Under the pieces are notes generated by a model, which searched no databases, was not told the origin of the DNA, and worked only from the letters and a program-made list of their open reading frames with translations. The position numbers were made by a program, and so were the translations under genes. Shown in pieces: positions 1 to 7,477 of a stretch of 35,005 bases of DNA. The stretch is from Actinomycetota bacterium (GTDB taxonomy: Bacteria; Actinomycetota; Acidimicrobiia; Acidimicrobiales; Ilumatobacteraceae), in contig WLDE01000016.1 of NCBI GenBank assembly GCA_009704985.1, positions 1 through 35,005 on the forward strand. The letters are read 5' to 3'. Every line of letters begins with the position of its first letter. The stretch's first letter is position 1.

Positions 1-83
1 AACGTCGCCTCGCTCGCGACGCGGCGGCCGCCGATCCAGTGATCGCCCGACACCTCGACGCCGGCGACGGTGTGCAGGTTCAT
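1..83 (-). CDS. Aldehyde dehydrogenase, 5' end only (possibly HpaE-like)
   Basis: Only the first 27 codons lie in the window; the gene runs off the left edge. The reverse strand reads MNLHTVAGVEVSGDHWIGG and on to RRVASEAT. The HWIGGR segment is the usual N-terminal strand of NAD-dependent aldehyde dehydrogenases. A perfect Shine-Dalgarno AGGAGG (89-94) lies 5 nt before the ATG. The gene is divergent from the MarR gene and shares its 20-bp palindromic operator at 145-164. Because an HpaD-type ring-cleavage dioxygenase lies just beyond marR, the natural guess is 5-carboxymethyl-2-hydroxymuconate semialdehyde dehydrogenase (HpaE), the step after ring cleavage. The active site is outside the window, so substrate is inference and even the family rests on a short stretch. 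Confidence 0.6.
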   Translation of the reverse strand, partial: MNLHTVAGVEVSGDHWIGGRRVASEAT

Positions 84-144
84 GACAGCCTCCTGACGGT
101 CCCGGCCCGCGCCGTCCGAGGGGCGACGGCCGGTGGGAGCGAAG

Positions 145-164
145 ATCGTTCGGTACCGAACGAT
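145..164. promoter_or_regulatory. 20-bp perfect palindrome, MarR-type operator (site 1)
   Basis: ATCGTTCGGTACCGAACGAT is a perfect inverted repeat between the divergent aldehyde dehydrogenase and marR genes. Its core, 146-163, fits TCGTTYGGNNCCRAACGA, which recurs at 809-826, 11880-11897 and 25806-25823. It directly abuts a candidate -10 box of marR (TAGTGT, 164-169). Autoregulation from a divergent intergenic palindrome is usual for MarR repressors; binding itself is inferred. Confidence 0.75.
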
Positions 165-169
165 AGTGT
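164..169 (+). promoter_or_regulatory. Candidate -10 box of marR
   Basis: TAGTGT lies 8 nt before GTG 178. The TANNNT box plus 6-9 nt spacing recurs before several genes here and suggests a leaderless transcript. The box touches the operator at 145-164. Confidence 0.4.
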
Positions 170-177
170 CGCGCACC

Positions 178-804
178 GTGCCCGGTGTCTTCTCCAGCGA
201 CGACGACGCGGAGCTCCGCCAGGCCGAGCGCGACGTCGCCGACGCCTTCGAGGGCGCCCCGTTCGACTTCTCCGCGCTGCTGGTGGTGAGCAACGTGTTC
301 CGGGCGGCCACGGCGGTGCGCAACCACATGGAGCGCGAGGTGCTGAGCGCCCACCAGCTCAGCTGGAGCGCGTTCGTGGTGCTGTTCGTGCTGCGCGTGT
401 GGGGCGAGCAGGAATCGCACCGGCTGGCCCACGAGGCCGGCATCACCGGCGGCACGCTGACCGGGGTGCTGTCGACGCTGGAGCGCCGCGGGTTCGCGCA
501 GCGTTCGCCGCACCCCACCGACGGACGTCGCGTCCTGGTGGCCCCCACCGACGACGGCCTCCGCGCGGTCGACGAGATCATGCCGCTGTTCAACCAGCAC
601 GAGGCGATCGTCACCGCCGACCTGTCGGCGACCGATCGGCGCCACCTCGCCCGGCTGCTGCGCACCGTGCTGCGCACCCTCGACGCGGAATCCGGCACCG
701 AGTCCGGCACCGAGTCCGGCACCGAGTCCGGCACCGAATCCGGTTCGGGGACGGCGGACGGCACCCGTGACGGTACGGAGCGACGGCGGCCGGCGGTCGG
801 CTAG
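178..804 (+). CDS. MarR-family transcriptional regulator (HpaR-like position)
   Basis: A winged-helix MarR protein of about 208 residues. The centre shows the MarR layout: a helical dimerisation part (NHMEREVLSAHQLSWSAFVVL), a recognition region (HRLAHEAGITGGTLTGVLSTLERRG) and the wing (HPTDGRRVLVAPTDDG). The C-terminus is an unusual acidic tail of SGTE repeats encoded by a 12-bp tandem repeat. The frame is open from GTG 133, but that start would put the 20-bp operator inside the coding region. GTG 166 and GTG 178 lie after the operator; I prefer 178 because a TAGTGT box stands 8 nt upstream. HpaR/HpcR of the homoprotocatechuate pathway are MarR proteins, and hpaD is the next gene, so this is probably the pathway repressor responding to an aromatic acid. 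Family assignment is firm; ligand is inferred. Confidence 0.85.
   Translation: MPGVFSSDDDAELRQAERDVADAFEGAPFDFSALLVVSNVFRAATAVRNHMEREVLSAHQLSWSAFVVLFVLRVWGEQESHRLAHEAGITGGTLTGVLSTLERRGFAQRSPHPTDGRRVLVAPTDDGLRAVDEIMPLFNQHEAIVTADLSATDRRHLARLLRTVLRTLDAESGTESGTESGTESGTESGSGTADGTRDGTERRRPAVG
691..743 (+). repeat. 12-bp tandem repeat, 4.4 copies, inside marR
   Basis: Units of TCCGGCACCGAG start at 691, 703, 715 and 727, with a partial fifth copy. They encode the repeated SGTE tail. The unit length is a multiple of three, so copy-number changes keep the frame. Confidence 0.9.
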
Positions 805-808
805 GGTT

Positions 809-826
809 TCGTTTGGATCCAAACGA
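809..826. promoter_or_regulatory. 18-bp perfect palindrome, MarR-type operator (site 2)
   Basis: TCGTTTGGATCCAAACGA lies between the marR stop and hpaD, about 67 bases before the hpaD ATG. It matches the site 1 core apart from the C/T position and central dinucleotide. A possible -10 box TAGGGT (802-807) would start transcription inside the palindrome, fitting repression. Confidence 0.75.
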
Positions 827-893
827 TCTGGATCCGGTACGTCGACCCGCATCCCTCGTCGCCCAGCGCGACCACGTCTGACCGGAGGACCAC

Positions 894-1766
894 ATGGGTG
901 AGATCGTCGGTGCGGCCATCGTGTCGCACGTCCCGCCGATCGTGATGAGCGACGAGGCCCGCACGGTCATCTACGGCGCGGTGGGCACCACGCTCGTCGA
1001 CGGCCTGCACCGGATGCGGCGCGAGAAGTTCGACGCGCTCGACATCGACAGCGTGATCGTGTTCGACACGCACTGGTTCACCACCGTCGAGCACATCCTC
1101 ACCGCGCACGAGCGCCGCACGGGGATCTTCACCAGCTCCGAGCTGCCCCGCGGCATGAGCGGTCACCACTACGACATGCCGGGCGACCCGGAGCTCGCCA
1201 AGCGCTACGAGTCGATCAGCAACGCCCGCACCGACACCCGGGCGCTCGCGTGCGACGACCCCTACCTGCCGGTGCACTACGCGACCACGAACCTGCTGCC
1301 CTTCCTGCAGAAGGGCGACGAGGCGTGGCTCAGCATGGGGGTGGTGCAGACGGGCGAGCCGGACGACTTCCTGCTCGCCGGCGAACTGCTCGGCCAGGCG
1401 ATCCGCGAGCTCGACCGCAAGGTGGTGCTGCTCGCGTCGGGCGGGCTGTCGCACCGGTTCTGGCCGCTGAAGGAGTTCGCCCAGCACGAGGCCGCAGGGC
1501 TCGAGCACATCCGCACGCCCGAGGCGCGAGCGGCCGACGAGCGGGTGCTCGCCTGGATGCAGCAGGGCGACCACGCAGCGATCATCGACTTCTGGCCCGA
1601 GTACCGCCAGCACGCCCCCGAGGCGTTCTTCGCGCACTACCTGATGATGGTCGGCGCCCTCGGTGGCGCCCGGTGCACGGCGACGGGCGAGCTGTTCTCG
1701 AACTACGAGTCGTCCGCCGGCACGGGCCAGGTCCACGTCTGGTTCGACGGACCCTTCGCGGGCTAA
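894..1766 (+). CDS. hpaD: 3,4-dihydroxyphenylacetate (homoprotocatechuate) 2,3-dioxygenase, class III extradiol
   Basis: A 290-residue LigB-superfamily extradiol dioxygenase that opens the ring of homoprotocatechuate to 5-carboxymethyl-2-hydroxymuconate semialdehyde. Recognisable blocks in order match enterobacterial HpaD/HpcB (about 283 aa): SHVPPIV (His12), VFDTHW (His60), FTSSELP, GDPELA, VLLASGGLSHRFW, and ELFSNYESSAGTGQV near the C-terminus (Glu266). By analogy with LigB, His12, His60 and Glu266 would hold the Fe(II). The ATG has a good Shine-Dalgarno GGAGG (883-887). It heads a tight operon with FAH, cupin and FAD hydroxylase genes and is preceded by operator site 2. Related substrates such as other 3,4-dihydroxyphenyl acids cannot be excluded from sequence alone. 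Confidence 0.85.
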   Translation: MGEIVGAAIVSHVPPIVMSDEARTVIYGAVGTTLVDGLHRMRREKFDALDIDSVIVFDTHWFTTVEHILTAHERRTGIFTSSELPRGMSGHHYDMPGDPELAKRYESISNARTDTRALACDDPYLPVHYATTNLLPFLQKGDEAWLSMGVVQTGEPDDFLLAGELLGQAIRELDRKVVLLASGGLSHRFWPLKEFAQHEAAGLEHIRTPEARAADERVLAWMQQGDHAAIIDFWPEYRQHAPEAFFAHYLMMVGALGGARCTATGELFSNYESSAGTGQVHVWFDGPFAG

Positions 1767-1776
1767 GCATCCGGTC

Positions 1777-2643
1777 ATGCGCTTCGCCAACCTCCAGGGT
1801 CGTGCCGTGCTCGTCGTCCGCGGCGACGACGGCACCGATCGCGCCGTCGACATCGAACGTTCGAGCGACGGCCGGCTCGGCAGCGACCCGGCGGTGTACG
1901 TCGACCTCGCCAACCACGCCCTGCTCGGCGAGATCGCCGCGAGCGTGTCGGCGAACGACGCCCCCGCGCTCGACCCCGCGCTGCTCGGCGCACCCGTGCC
2001 GCGCCCTCCCAAGGGTCTCGGCGTCGGCCTGAACTACCGCACGCACGCGATCGAGTCCGGCCGCGAGTTCCCCACCGAACCGCACTTCTTCGGCAAGACG
2101 AACAACTGCGTGGCGGGTCCGTTCGACGACGTGATCGCTCCCGCCGGCCGCCACGAGATCGACTTCGAGGCCGAGGTCGTCATCGCCTTCGGCCGCACCT
2201 GCAAGGGCGCGACCGAGGACGACGCCTGGAGCTACCTCGCCGGTGTCACCTGCGGCCAGGACATCTCCGACCGCGGCGAGCAGTTCCGCCTGCCGATCAA
2301 GCAGTTCACGATCGCGAAGAGCTACGACACGTTCGGCCCCACCGGGCCGTTCCTCGTCACCCCCGACGAGTTCCCCGACCGCGACGCGCTCGGGCTGACG
2401 GGCGTGGTGAGCGGCGAGGTGATGCAGGAGGCGAACACGAGCGACCTGATCTTCCCGATCCCGGCGCTGGTGGCGTGGCTCACGCGGTTCATGACGTTCG
2501 GACCCGGCGACCTGGTGTGGACCGGCACGCCCGGAGGCGTGGGCGAGGCCCGCACCCCGCAACGCTTCCTGGTGGACGGCGACGTGATCGAGACCACCGT
2601 GTCGGGCGTCGGCACGATGCGCAACCGGGTGGTGGTGCGCTGA
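1777..2643 (+). CDS. Fumarylacetoacetate hydrolase (FAH) family protein
   Basis: A 288-residue FAH-fold enzyme, 10 nt after hpaD. The C-terminal catalytic domain starts at about residue 80 with GLGVGLNYRTHA (candidate catalytic His90). Metal ligands fit Glu131, Glu133 (DFEAEVV) and Asp162 (GQDISDRG). The end shows GDLVWTGTPGGVG, the signature loop. In the homoprotocatechuate pathway HpaG combines two FAH domains: decarboxylation of 5-oxopent-3-ene-1,2,5-tricarboxylate and isomerisation of hydroxyheptadienedioate. This single-domain protein could do one of these, the second FAH gene at 25876 the other. Hydrolysis of a ring-fission product is the alternative. The frame is open further upstream, but ATG 1777 follows the hpaD stop and fits family length. 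Confidence 0.8.
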   Translation: MRFANLQGRAVLVVRGDDGTDRAVDIERSSDGRLGSDPAVYVDLANHALLGEIAASVSANDAPALDPALLGAPVPRPPKGLGVGLNYRTHAIESGREFPTEPHFFGKTNNCVAGPFDDVIAPAGRHEIDFEAEVVIAFGRTCKGATEDDAWSYLAGVTCGQDISDRGEQFRLPIKQFTIAKSYDTFGPTGPFLVTPDEFPDRDALGLTGVVSGEVMQEANTSDLIFPIPALVAWLTRFMTFGPGDLVWTGTPGGVGEARTPQRFLVDGDVIETTVSGVGTMRNRVVVR

Positions 2644-2677
2644 CCGGGTGGTCGGCGCAGACGAGGAGGAGGTCGCC

Positions 2678-3055
2678 GTGAAGGTCGTCGCCGAAGGGGA
2701 CAAGAGCGTGGTGTACGGCGGCCGGTTCACCGGCCGCGTGACGCTGGAGATGCTCAACGCCACCCCACCCGAGATCCACGCCGGCGTCGACGGTCCCGAC
2801 ACGGCGCTGGTGCACTTCACCGACGGTGCCGTCACCTTCTGGCACTCGCATCCCGGTGGCCAGCAGCTGTTCGTGGTGAGCGGTCACGCCCGCGTGGGCA
2901 CCGAGGCCGACGGCGAGGTGCCGCTCACGACCGGCACGCTCGTGGTGTGCCCGGCCGACGAGCCGCACTGGCACGGTGCGATGCCCGGCTGCGACACCAC
3001 CCTGCTCGCGGTCACGTGGGGCACCACCGAGTGGACCGACCGGCCGCCGGTGTGA
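2678..3055 (+). CDS. Small single-domain cupin protein
   Basis: A 125-residue cupin. Motif 1 is FWHSHPGGQQLFVVSG, giving His56, His58 and Gln62 where Glu is usual; motif 2 is PADEPHWHGA with His97 or His99. GTG 2678 was chosen because a strong purine-rich GGAGGAGG (2665-2672) stands 5 nt upstream; an in-frame GTG at 2648 lacks one. It sits between the FAH and FAD-hydroxylase genes in the hpaD operon, one base before the next start. Small cupins in aromatic operons may be metal-dependent isomerases, decarboxylases or sensors. I cannot assign a reaction; one possibility is replacement of a missing tautomerase or hydratase step. Confidence 0.75.
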   Translation: MKVVAEGDKSVVYGGRFTGRVTLEMLNATPPEIHAGVDGPDTALVHFTDGAVTFWHSHPGGQQLFVVSGHARVGTEADGEVPLTTGTLVVCPADEPHWHGAMPGCDTTLLAVTWGTTEWTDRPPV

Positions 3056-3056
3056 C

Positions 3057-4355
3057 GTGACCACCGCCGGCTCCCCGTCGTACGACGTGGCGATCGTCGG
3101 GCTCGGACCGACCGGCGCCACCCTCGCCAACCTGTGCGGCGCATGGGGTCTGCGGACGATCGTGTTCGAGCGCTCCACCGCGCCGTACCCGCAGCCGCGC
3201 GCCTGCCACCTCGACGCGGAGATCGCGCGGGTGTTCCAGCACCTCGGCTTCGAGGACGACCTGCACCGGTTGCTCACCGTGTCGGCAGGCATGGAGTACG
3301 TCGACGCCGACGGGCGACGGCTGTTCACCTTCGAGGGGTTCGAGCGCGAGCCGCTGCTCGGCTGGCACGAGGACTACGTGTTCGTGCAGCCGGAGATCGA
3401 CGCGATGCTCCGCGACGGCCTCGAGCAGTACGCGCACGTGGAGGTGCGCATCGGTGACGACGCCCCGCCGCTCGACGAGTTGCGCCGCCTGGCGCGCTAC
3501 GTGGTGGCGTGCGACGGGGCGTCGAGCCCGACGCGTGAGCGACTCGGCATCGGCCTGCTCGACCAGGGCTACGACGAGCGGTGGCTCGTGGTCGACGTGA
3601 TGCTGCGCGACCCCGGCGTGCCGCCGCTGCCCGGGATCATCCAGCAGGTGTGCGACCGCCGGCGCCTCGCCACCTTCGTCCCGTCGCACGGCCGCCACCG
3701 GCGCTGGGAGTTCCGTCTCGCCGAGGACGAGCTGGTGCCCGACGTGTGGCGCCTGCTCGCGCCGTGGGGCGTCACGCGCGAACTCGGCGACCTGGTGCGG
3801 GCGGCCACGTATCGCTTCCACGCGCTGGAGGCGGCTCGCTGGCGTGACGGCAACGTGTTCCTGGCCGGTGACGCCGCACACCAGATGCCGCCGTTCATGG
3901 GGCAGGGCATGTGCAGCGGCGTGCGCGACGCGGCGAACCTGGCGTGGAAGCTGGCGGAGGTGATCCACGACGGCGCACCCGACTCGCTGCTCGACACCTA
4001 CGAGTCCGAGCGCCGCCCGCACGTCGCGGCGGTGACCGCGATGTCGATCGAGGCGGGACGCCTGCTCGGCCGGCTCGCGGTCGACCGGGACGCGCTGCCG
4101 TTGGCCGACACGCCCGACCCGACTCGCTGGTCGCGCCTTCCCGGGCTCGACCTCGGTGGAGCGTTCCCGATCGGCCACCAGCTCCCGCAGCCCGACCGAC
4201 TCGACGAGAGCCTCCCCGACGGCTGGGTGTGGGTTGCCGCCGACGACGGCGTCGTGCCGCCCGACGGCCGGCCCGTCGTGGTGGAGCCCCGCGCGACCCA
4301 CGGCCACCGTGCGGTCCTGGTGCGCCCCGATCGCTACATCGCCGCCGTCGCCTGA
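3057..4355 (+). CDS. FAD-dependent aromatic hydroxylase (MhpA/UbiH-type), short form
   Basis: A 432-residue class A flavoprotein monooxygenase that would use NAD(P)H and O2 to hydroxylate an aromatic ring. The N-terminal dinucleotide motif is VAIVGLGPTGATLAN (12-26), the DG motif VVACDGASSPTRERLG (149-164), and the ribityl-binding motif GNVFLAGDAAHQMPPFMGQG (265-284). Motif spellings are closest to 3-(3-hydroxyphenyl)propionate hydroxylases (MhpA), but those are usually about 550 aa. This protein is shorter between the N-terminal motif and DG, and its C-terminal extension is only about 100 residues. GTG 3057 follows the cupin stop by one base, so it is the last gene of the hpaD operon. A role in making the catechol substrate of HpaD is inferred. 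Confidence 0.8.
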   Translation: MTTAGSPSYDVAIVGLGPTGATLANLCGAWGLRTIVFERSTAPYPQPRACHLDAEIARVFQHLGFEDDLHRLLTVSAGMEYVDADGRRLFTFEGFEREPLLGWHEDYVFVQPEIDAMLRDGLEQYAHVEVRIGDDAPPLDELRRLARYVVACDGASSPTRERLGIGLLDQGYDERWLVVDVMLRDPGVPPLPGIIQQVCDRRRLATFVPSHGRHRRWEFRLAEDELVPDVWRLLAPWGVTRELGDLVRAATYRFHALEAARWRDGNVFLAGDAAHQMPPFMGQGMCSGVRDAANLAWKLAEVIHDGAPDSLLDTYESERRPHVAAVTAMSIEAGRLLGRLAVDRDALPLADTPDPTRWSRLPGLDLGGAFPIGHQLPQPDRLDESLPDGWVWVAADDGVVPPDGRPVVVEPRATHGHRAVLVRPDRYIAAVA

Positions 4356-4367
4356 CCGGACCGAACA

Positions 4368-4415
4368 CGACGAGCGATGCGTGCCTGTGGCGCACTCGTC
4401 GCTCGTCGCTCGTCG
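4368..4415. terminator. Possible bidirectional terminator between convergent genes
   Basis: CGACGAGCGA (4368-4377) can pair with TCGCTCGTCG at 4399-4408, or with its repeat at 4406-4415. It fills the 68-bp gap between the FAD hydroxylase and the isomerase-like gene. There is no T tract, so the call rests on position and stem only. Confidence 0.4.
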
Positions 4416-4423
4416 CGACGTGG

Positions 4424-5194
4424 TCAGAGGTAGCGACTCGTCTCCTCGTACAGCACGCGCGCCGCCTCGGACGGCGGCAGCAGGTCGAGGTCGTCGTCGG
4501 GAACCTCGACGCTCACGGGCACGTGGGACGGCAGGAGGTCCATGAAGGCGCGGAGGTCGAACTCGCCCTCGCCGGGCGGCTCGCGGAAGTGGAGGCAGTC
4601 CTGCACGTAGTCGTCGAGCACCGGTTCCAGCGGACCGTCGTTCAGCTGCACGCTGACCACGATCGCCGGGTCGAGCCCGACGAGCGACATCAGCCCGGCT
4701 CCGCGGAAGACGTGCCACGAGTCCACGCAGAGCCCGACGTTCGGACGCGCCGCGAGGTCGACCACCTCGGCGCCGGCGGCGGCGTCGCCGATGTCGGTGA
4801 ACGGCAGGAACTCCAACGCCAACGAGCACCCGAACGGGGCGACCCGGTCGGCCACGCGTGCGAGCCACTCGCCCGCGGCGCGGCGGTCGACCTCGCCGCG
4901 GAACGGCGGCACCACCTGGATCCGGTCGGGCCGGTAGGTGGCGACGAGGTGCACGAAGGTGTCGACGTGTGCGTCGCCGAAGATCGGCAGCGCCTCCACC
5001 TCGATCACGCGGGTGCCGTGCTCGGCGAGGATGCCGAGCAGCTCGTCGTCCGTGCGGCCGGCGGTGCGCTGGTTCGACCAGTCGCCCACGTACATGCCGA
5101 AGCCGTCGAAGCCGGACGTTGCCGTCGCGATCGCCCGTTCGGCGAACGTCGCGTTCCGGATGGAGAAGTGCGCGAGCACCGTCTGACGACTCAT
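4424..5194 (-). CDS. Sugar-phosphate isomerase/epimerase-like TIM-barrel protein
   Basis: A 256-residue member of the xylose-isomerase-like / AP-endonuclease-2 superfamily. Likely divalent-metal ligands are Glu128 (LALEFLPF), Asp158 and His161 (CVDSWH), Gln183 (VQLND) and Glu230 (SVEV). The REPPGEGEFD segment (204-213) is the typical substrate-side loop of this family. Members isomerise or epimerise sugars, or act in catabolism (for example hydroxypyruvate isomerase or 3-dehydroshikimate dehydratase). The reaction cannot be told here. It is convergent with the hpaD operon and 69 bases downstream of the P450 gene on the same strand, so it may be co-transcribed with it. Confidence 0.75.
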   Translation of the reverse strand: MSRQTVLAHFSIRNATFAERAIATATSGFDGFGMYVGDWSNQRTAGRTDDELLGILAEHGTRVIEVEALPIFGDAHVDTFVHLVATYRPDRIQVVPPFRGEVDRRAAGEWLARVADRVAPFGCSLALEFLPFTDIGDAAAGAEVVDLAARPNVGLCVDSWHVFRGAGLMSLVGLDPAIVVSVQLNDGPLEPVLDDYVQDCLHFREPPGEGEFDLRAFMDLLPSHVPVSVEVPDDDLDLLPPSEAARVLYEETSRYL

Positions 5195-5263
5195 GTGCTC
5201 ATCGTGTCACGGCCTCGGTGCCATCGTCCGGACGCTCGGTCACCACGATCCCGAGCTCGGCCC

Positions 5264-6583
5264 TCATCGGGCCGGGTGGAGTACGACGGGGCAGCGCTTC
5301 ACGCCGTTGATGAAGTTGCTGCGGAGCCGCTCGACGTCGCCGGCGAGCTCGATCCGTTCCACCCGCCGGGCGAGCGCCTGCAGGAACACCCGGACCTCCA
5401 GCCTCGCCATCCACTGGCCGAGGCACAGGTGCGGGCCGCCGCCGCCGAAGGTGACATGGCGGTTCGGTGTGCGGCCGAGGTCGAACACGTGCGGGTCGGG
5501 GAACGGGACGGGGTCGAAGTTGGCGGCGATGTACCAGGTGACGACCTTGTCGCCGGCGGCGATCGGCACGCCGCCGATCTCGGTGTCGACGGTGGCGGTG
5601 CGACGGAAGTGCACCTGCGGGCACGTCCAGCGCAGCACCTCCTCCACCGCGGTGTCGAGCAGCGGCGACGTCGCGAGATCGGGTTCGGCCCGGAGGCGAT
5701 CGAACTGCTCGGGGTGCTGGGCGAGGGCGACGAGTCCGTGGGTGAGTCCGTGGCGGGTGGTCTCGTTCCCGGCGATGAGCAACAGCAGCAGGAACGTGCC
5801 GCGCTCGCGCTCGGTGAGCGGCACCCCGTCGACCGTCGCGTCGGCCAGCACGGTGACGAGATCGGCCGCCGGATCGTGGCGGCGCTGCGCGGCGAGTCGT
5901 TCGACGTACTCGAACACCTTGAGCGACACCGGGCTGCGGAACGGCAGCAGACGGTACGGATCGGTGTCGATCCGGTCGCTGACGTCCGCGAGCTCGTCGG
6001 GGACGTGGTCGGGGTCGGCGTTGTAGACGATCTGGTCGGTCCAGTGGAACAACTGCGGCGCGTCGTCGAGGGGGACGCCCATGATGTCGACGAGCATCCG
6101 GATCGGCAGCTCGCGTGCGACCTGCTGGACGGCGTCGACCTCACCGGCACCGACGGTGGCGTCGAGCAGCTCGTCGACCAACCGGTGGGCGCCGGCGGCG
6201 TAGCACTCCATCGTCGGCTTGGCGAACGCCGGGTTCACCAGCTGCCGCAGGCGGGTGTGCCGGGGTGGATCGGTCTCCAGCATCGTGCGGCGGGCGACGA
6301 TCGCATCGGGCTCCATGTCCTCGATCTCGGTGCCGCCGACCTCGCTCGAGAAGGTGCGCCAGTCCTTGTGGACCGCGACCACGTCGGCGTGCCGGGTGAG
6401 CGACCAGAAGCCCACACCGTGGTGCCCGTTGTGCGGCCCCTCGGTCACCCAGGCGACCGGCGCCTCGGACCGGAAGCGGTCGTAGGCGGCGTGGGGCACA
6501 CCCCGCTCGTAGACGTCGTGCGAGACGATGTCGAGCCCGGGGATCGAGTCCGGTCGCGAGGAGGAGCGGTCGGTGACGGCCAC
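5264..6583 (-). CDS. Cytochrome P450 (soluble bacterial type)
   Basis: A complete 439-residue P450. Visible landmarks are the helix C region ETDPPRHTRLRQLVNPAF, the I-helix oxygen-activation motif LLIAGNETTRHG, the ExxR motif EEVLRW, and the haem loop FGGGGPHLCLGQ with thiolate Cys387. It is paralogous to the P450 at 23692-24984: both share HFRRTATVD/HFRRTATRD, AGDKVV-W and a closing LRSNFI-GMKR/GVKR block. Substrate cannot be read; this general subgroup often attacks terpenoids or steroid side chains. GTG 6583 has a TACGGT box 6 nt upstream and no Shine-Dalgarno, suggesting a leaderless mRNA. The redox partner is not in the window. Confidence 0.9.
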   Translation of the reverse strand: MAVTDRSSSRPDSIPGLDIVSHDVYERGVPHAAYDRFRSEAPVAWVTEGPHNGHHGVGFWSLTRHADVVAVHKDWRTFSSEVGGTEIEDMEPDAIVARRTMLETDPPRHTRLRQLVNPAFAKPTMECYAAGAHRLVDELLDATVGAGEVDAVQQVARELPIRMLVDIMGVPLDDAPQLFHWTDQIVYNADPDHVPDELADVSDRIDTDPYRLLPFRSPVSLKVFEYVERLAAQRRHDPAADLVTVLADATVDGVPLTERERGTFLLLLLIAGNETTRHGLTHGLVALAQHPEQFDRLRAEPDLATSPLLDTAVEEVLRWTCPQVHFRRTATVDTEIGGVPIAAGDKVVTWYIAANFDPVPFPDPHVFDLGRTPNRHVTFGGGGPHLCLGQWMARLEVRVFLQALARRVERIELAGDVERLRSNFINGVKRCPVVLHPAR

Positions 6584-6589
6584 GTCGCA

Positions 6590-6595
6590 ACCGTA
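6590..6595 (-). promoter_or_regulatory. -10 box (TACGGT) of the P450 gene, leaderless pattern
   Basis: Reverse-strand TACGGT stands 6 nt before GTG 6583. This puts the expected transcription start at or next to the start codon, as for several other genes here. Confidence 0.5.
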
Positions 6596-6643
6596 CCGAT
6601 CGCCCGTGATCCGAGTCCCAGCCGTCGGTCCGCCGGCAGCGCG

Positions 6644-7339
6644 TCAGCTGGGTGCGACCTCGTCGAGGAACCAGTCGAACAGCGTGATCGCACGGGCGTG
6701 CATCGCCGCACCGTGCGCAGCGAACCCGTCGAGCACCGCCTCGGCCGTCGTGTGGTGGGAGGCGAAGTAGCCGGGCGGGCACTTCGCCACCCACGCGCCG
6801 ACGAGCTCCTCGGTGACCTCCGGGTGGAACTGCACGCCCACCGTGCGGCCCGCGCGAAAGGCCTGCGTGCACAGCTCGTTGCGGGCGAGTTCCTCGGGAC
6901 CCGCCGGCAGCAGGCACCGGTCGCCGTGCCAGGTGAACCACGGGCCGGAGGCGATCGCCTCCGGCAGATCGGTGTCGTAGGAGTACCAGCCGACCTCGTA
7001 CCCGGGAGCGCGCTCGACGGTGCCGCCGAGCGCCGCGCACATGGCCTGCGCGCCGAAGCAGATGCCGAACACCGGCACGCCCGCCTCGTGCGCGGTGCGC
7101 AGCATCGCGAGCTCGCGATCGATCCAGGTGCCGATCACGTCGTGCTCGTACACCCCGTGCACGGACCCCAGCGGCACGATCACGTCGAACGCGGTCGGGT
7201 CGGGGAAGGGCAGGTGGCTCTCGGTCGAGCCGCGCTGCATCACCTGGTGCACGACCACCTCGTGACCGCGGGCCGCGAGATGCGTACCGATCGTGCCCGC
7301 CGGTCCGTCGGGTTCGTGCTGCACCACGAGCGCTCGCAT
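6644..7339 (-). CDS. Class I glutamine-amidotransferase-like protein (GMP-synthase-type domain)
   Basis: A 231-residue stand-alone GATase1 protein. The catalytic triad is visible: nucleophile Cys94 in PVFGICFGAQAM, and His172 and Glu174 in VGVQFHPEVTEE. There is no synthetase domain, so it resembles stand-alone proteins near catabolic genes, including gamma-glutamyl hydrolases such as PuuD and the amidotransferase-like proteins of aniline clusters (AtdA2/TdnT). ATG 7339 has a TACGGT box 7 nt upstream and no Shine-Dalgarno. It is divergent from the P450 at 7478 and ends 60 bases before the P450 at 6583, so read-through to that gene is possible. A role with the glutamine-synthetase-like protein at 11930 is a hypothesis. 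Confidence 0.8.
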   Translation of the reverse strand: MRALVVQHEPDGPAGTIGTHLAARGHEVVVHQVMQRGSTESHLPFPDPTAFDVIVPLGSVHGVYEHDVIGTWIDRELAMLRTAHEAGVPVFGICFGAQAMCAALGGTVERAPGYEVGWYSYDTDLPEAIASGPWFTWHGDRCLLPAGPEELARNELCTQAFRAGRTVGVQFHPEVTEELVGAWVAKCPPGYFASHHTTAEAVLDGFAAHGAAMHARAITLFDWFLDEVAPS

Positions 7340-7346
7340 CTCGGCC

Positions 7347-7352
7347 ACCGTA
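7347..7352 (-). promoter_or_regulatory. -10 box (TACGGT) of the amidotransferase-like gene
   Basis: Reverse-strand TACGGT is 7 nt from ATG 7339, with no Shine-Dalgarno between them. The six bases are identical to the box before the P450 at 6583. Confidence 0.5.
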
Positions 7353-7390
7353 CCGCTCGTCCCGTCGCGCCACAGCGCCGCGGCGCCGCG

Positions 7391-7428
7391 GCGCCACGAA
7401 GCGCCACGAAGCGCCACGAAGCGCCACG
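7391..7428 (+). repeat. 10-bp tandem repeat, 3.8 copies
   Basis: GCGCCACGAA is repeated at 7391, 7401 and 7411, followed by GCGCCACG at 7421. It occupies the centre of the 138-bp region between the divergent amidotransferase-like and P450 genes, between their two -10 boxes. Confidence 0.9.
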
Positions 7429-7464
7429 TGTCGCCCCAGGCGCAGGTGTCCGTCGCCGTCGTCG

Positions 7465-7470
7465 TACCAT
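7465..7470 (+). promoter_or_regulatory. -10 box (TACCAT) of the second P450 gene
   Basis: TACCAT is 7 nt before ATG 7478 and no Shine-Dalgarno is present. This is the same leaderless arrangement as at 7347, pointing the other way. Confidence 0.5.
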
Positions 7471-7477
7471 CCGGGCC

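Noticed and set aside
133..177. Upstream GTG 133 as the start of marR
   Set aside because: It would place the 20-bp palindrome and the likely -10 box inside the gene; the encoded extra residues match no MarR N-terminus. It is kept only as an alternative.
3911..7477. Forward open frame of more than 1100 codons continuous with the P450 at 7478
   Set aside because: It lies over the FAD hydroxylase end and opposite the isomerase, P450 and amidotransferase genes, which have clear family motifs. Its translation is Arg/His/Asp-rich without recognisable domains, as expected for the antisense of GC-rich genes.
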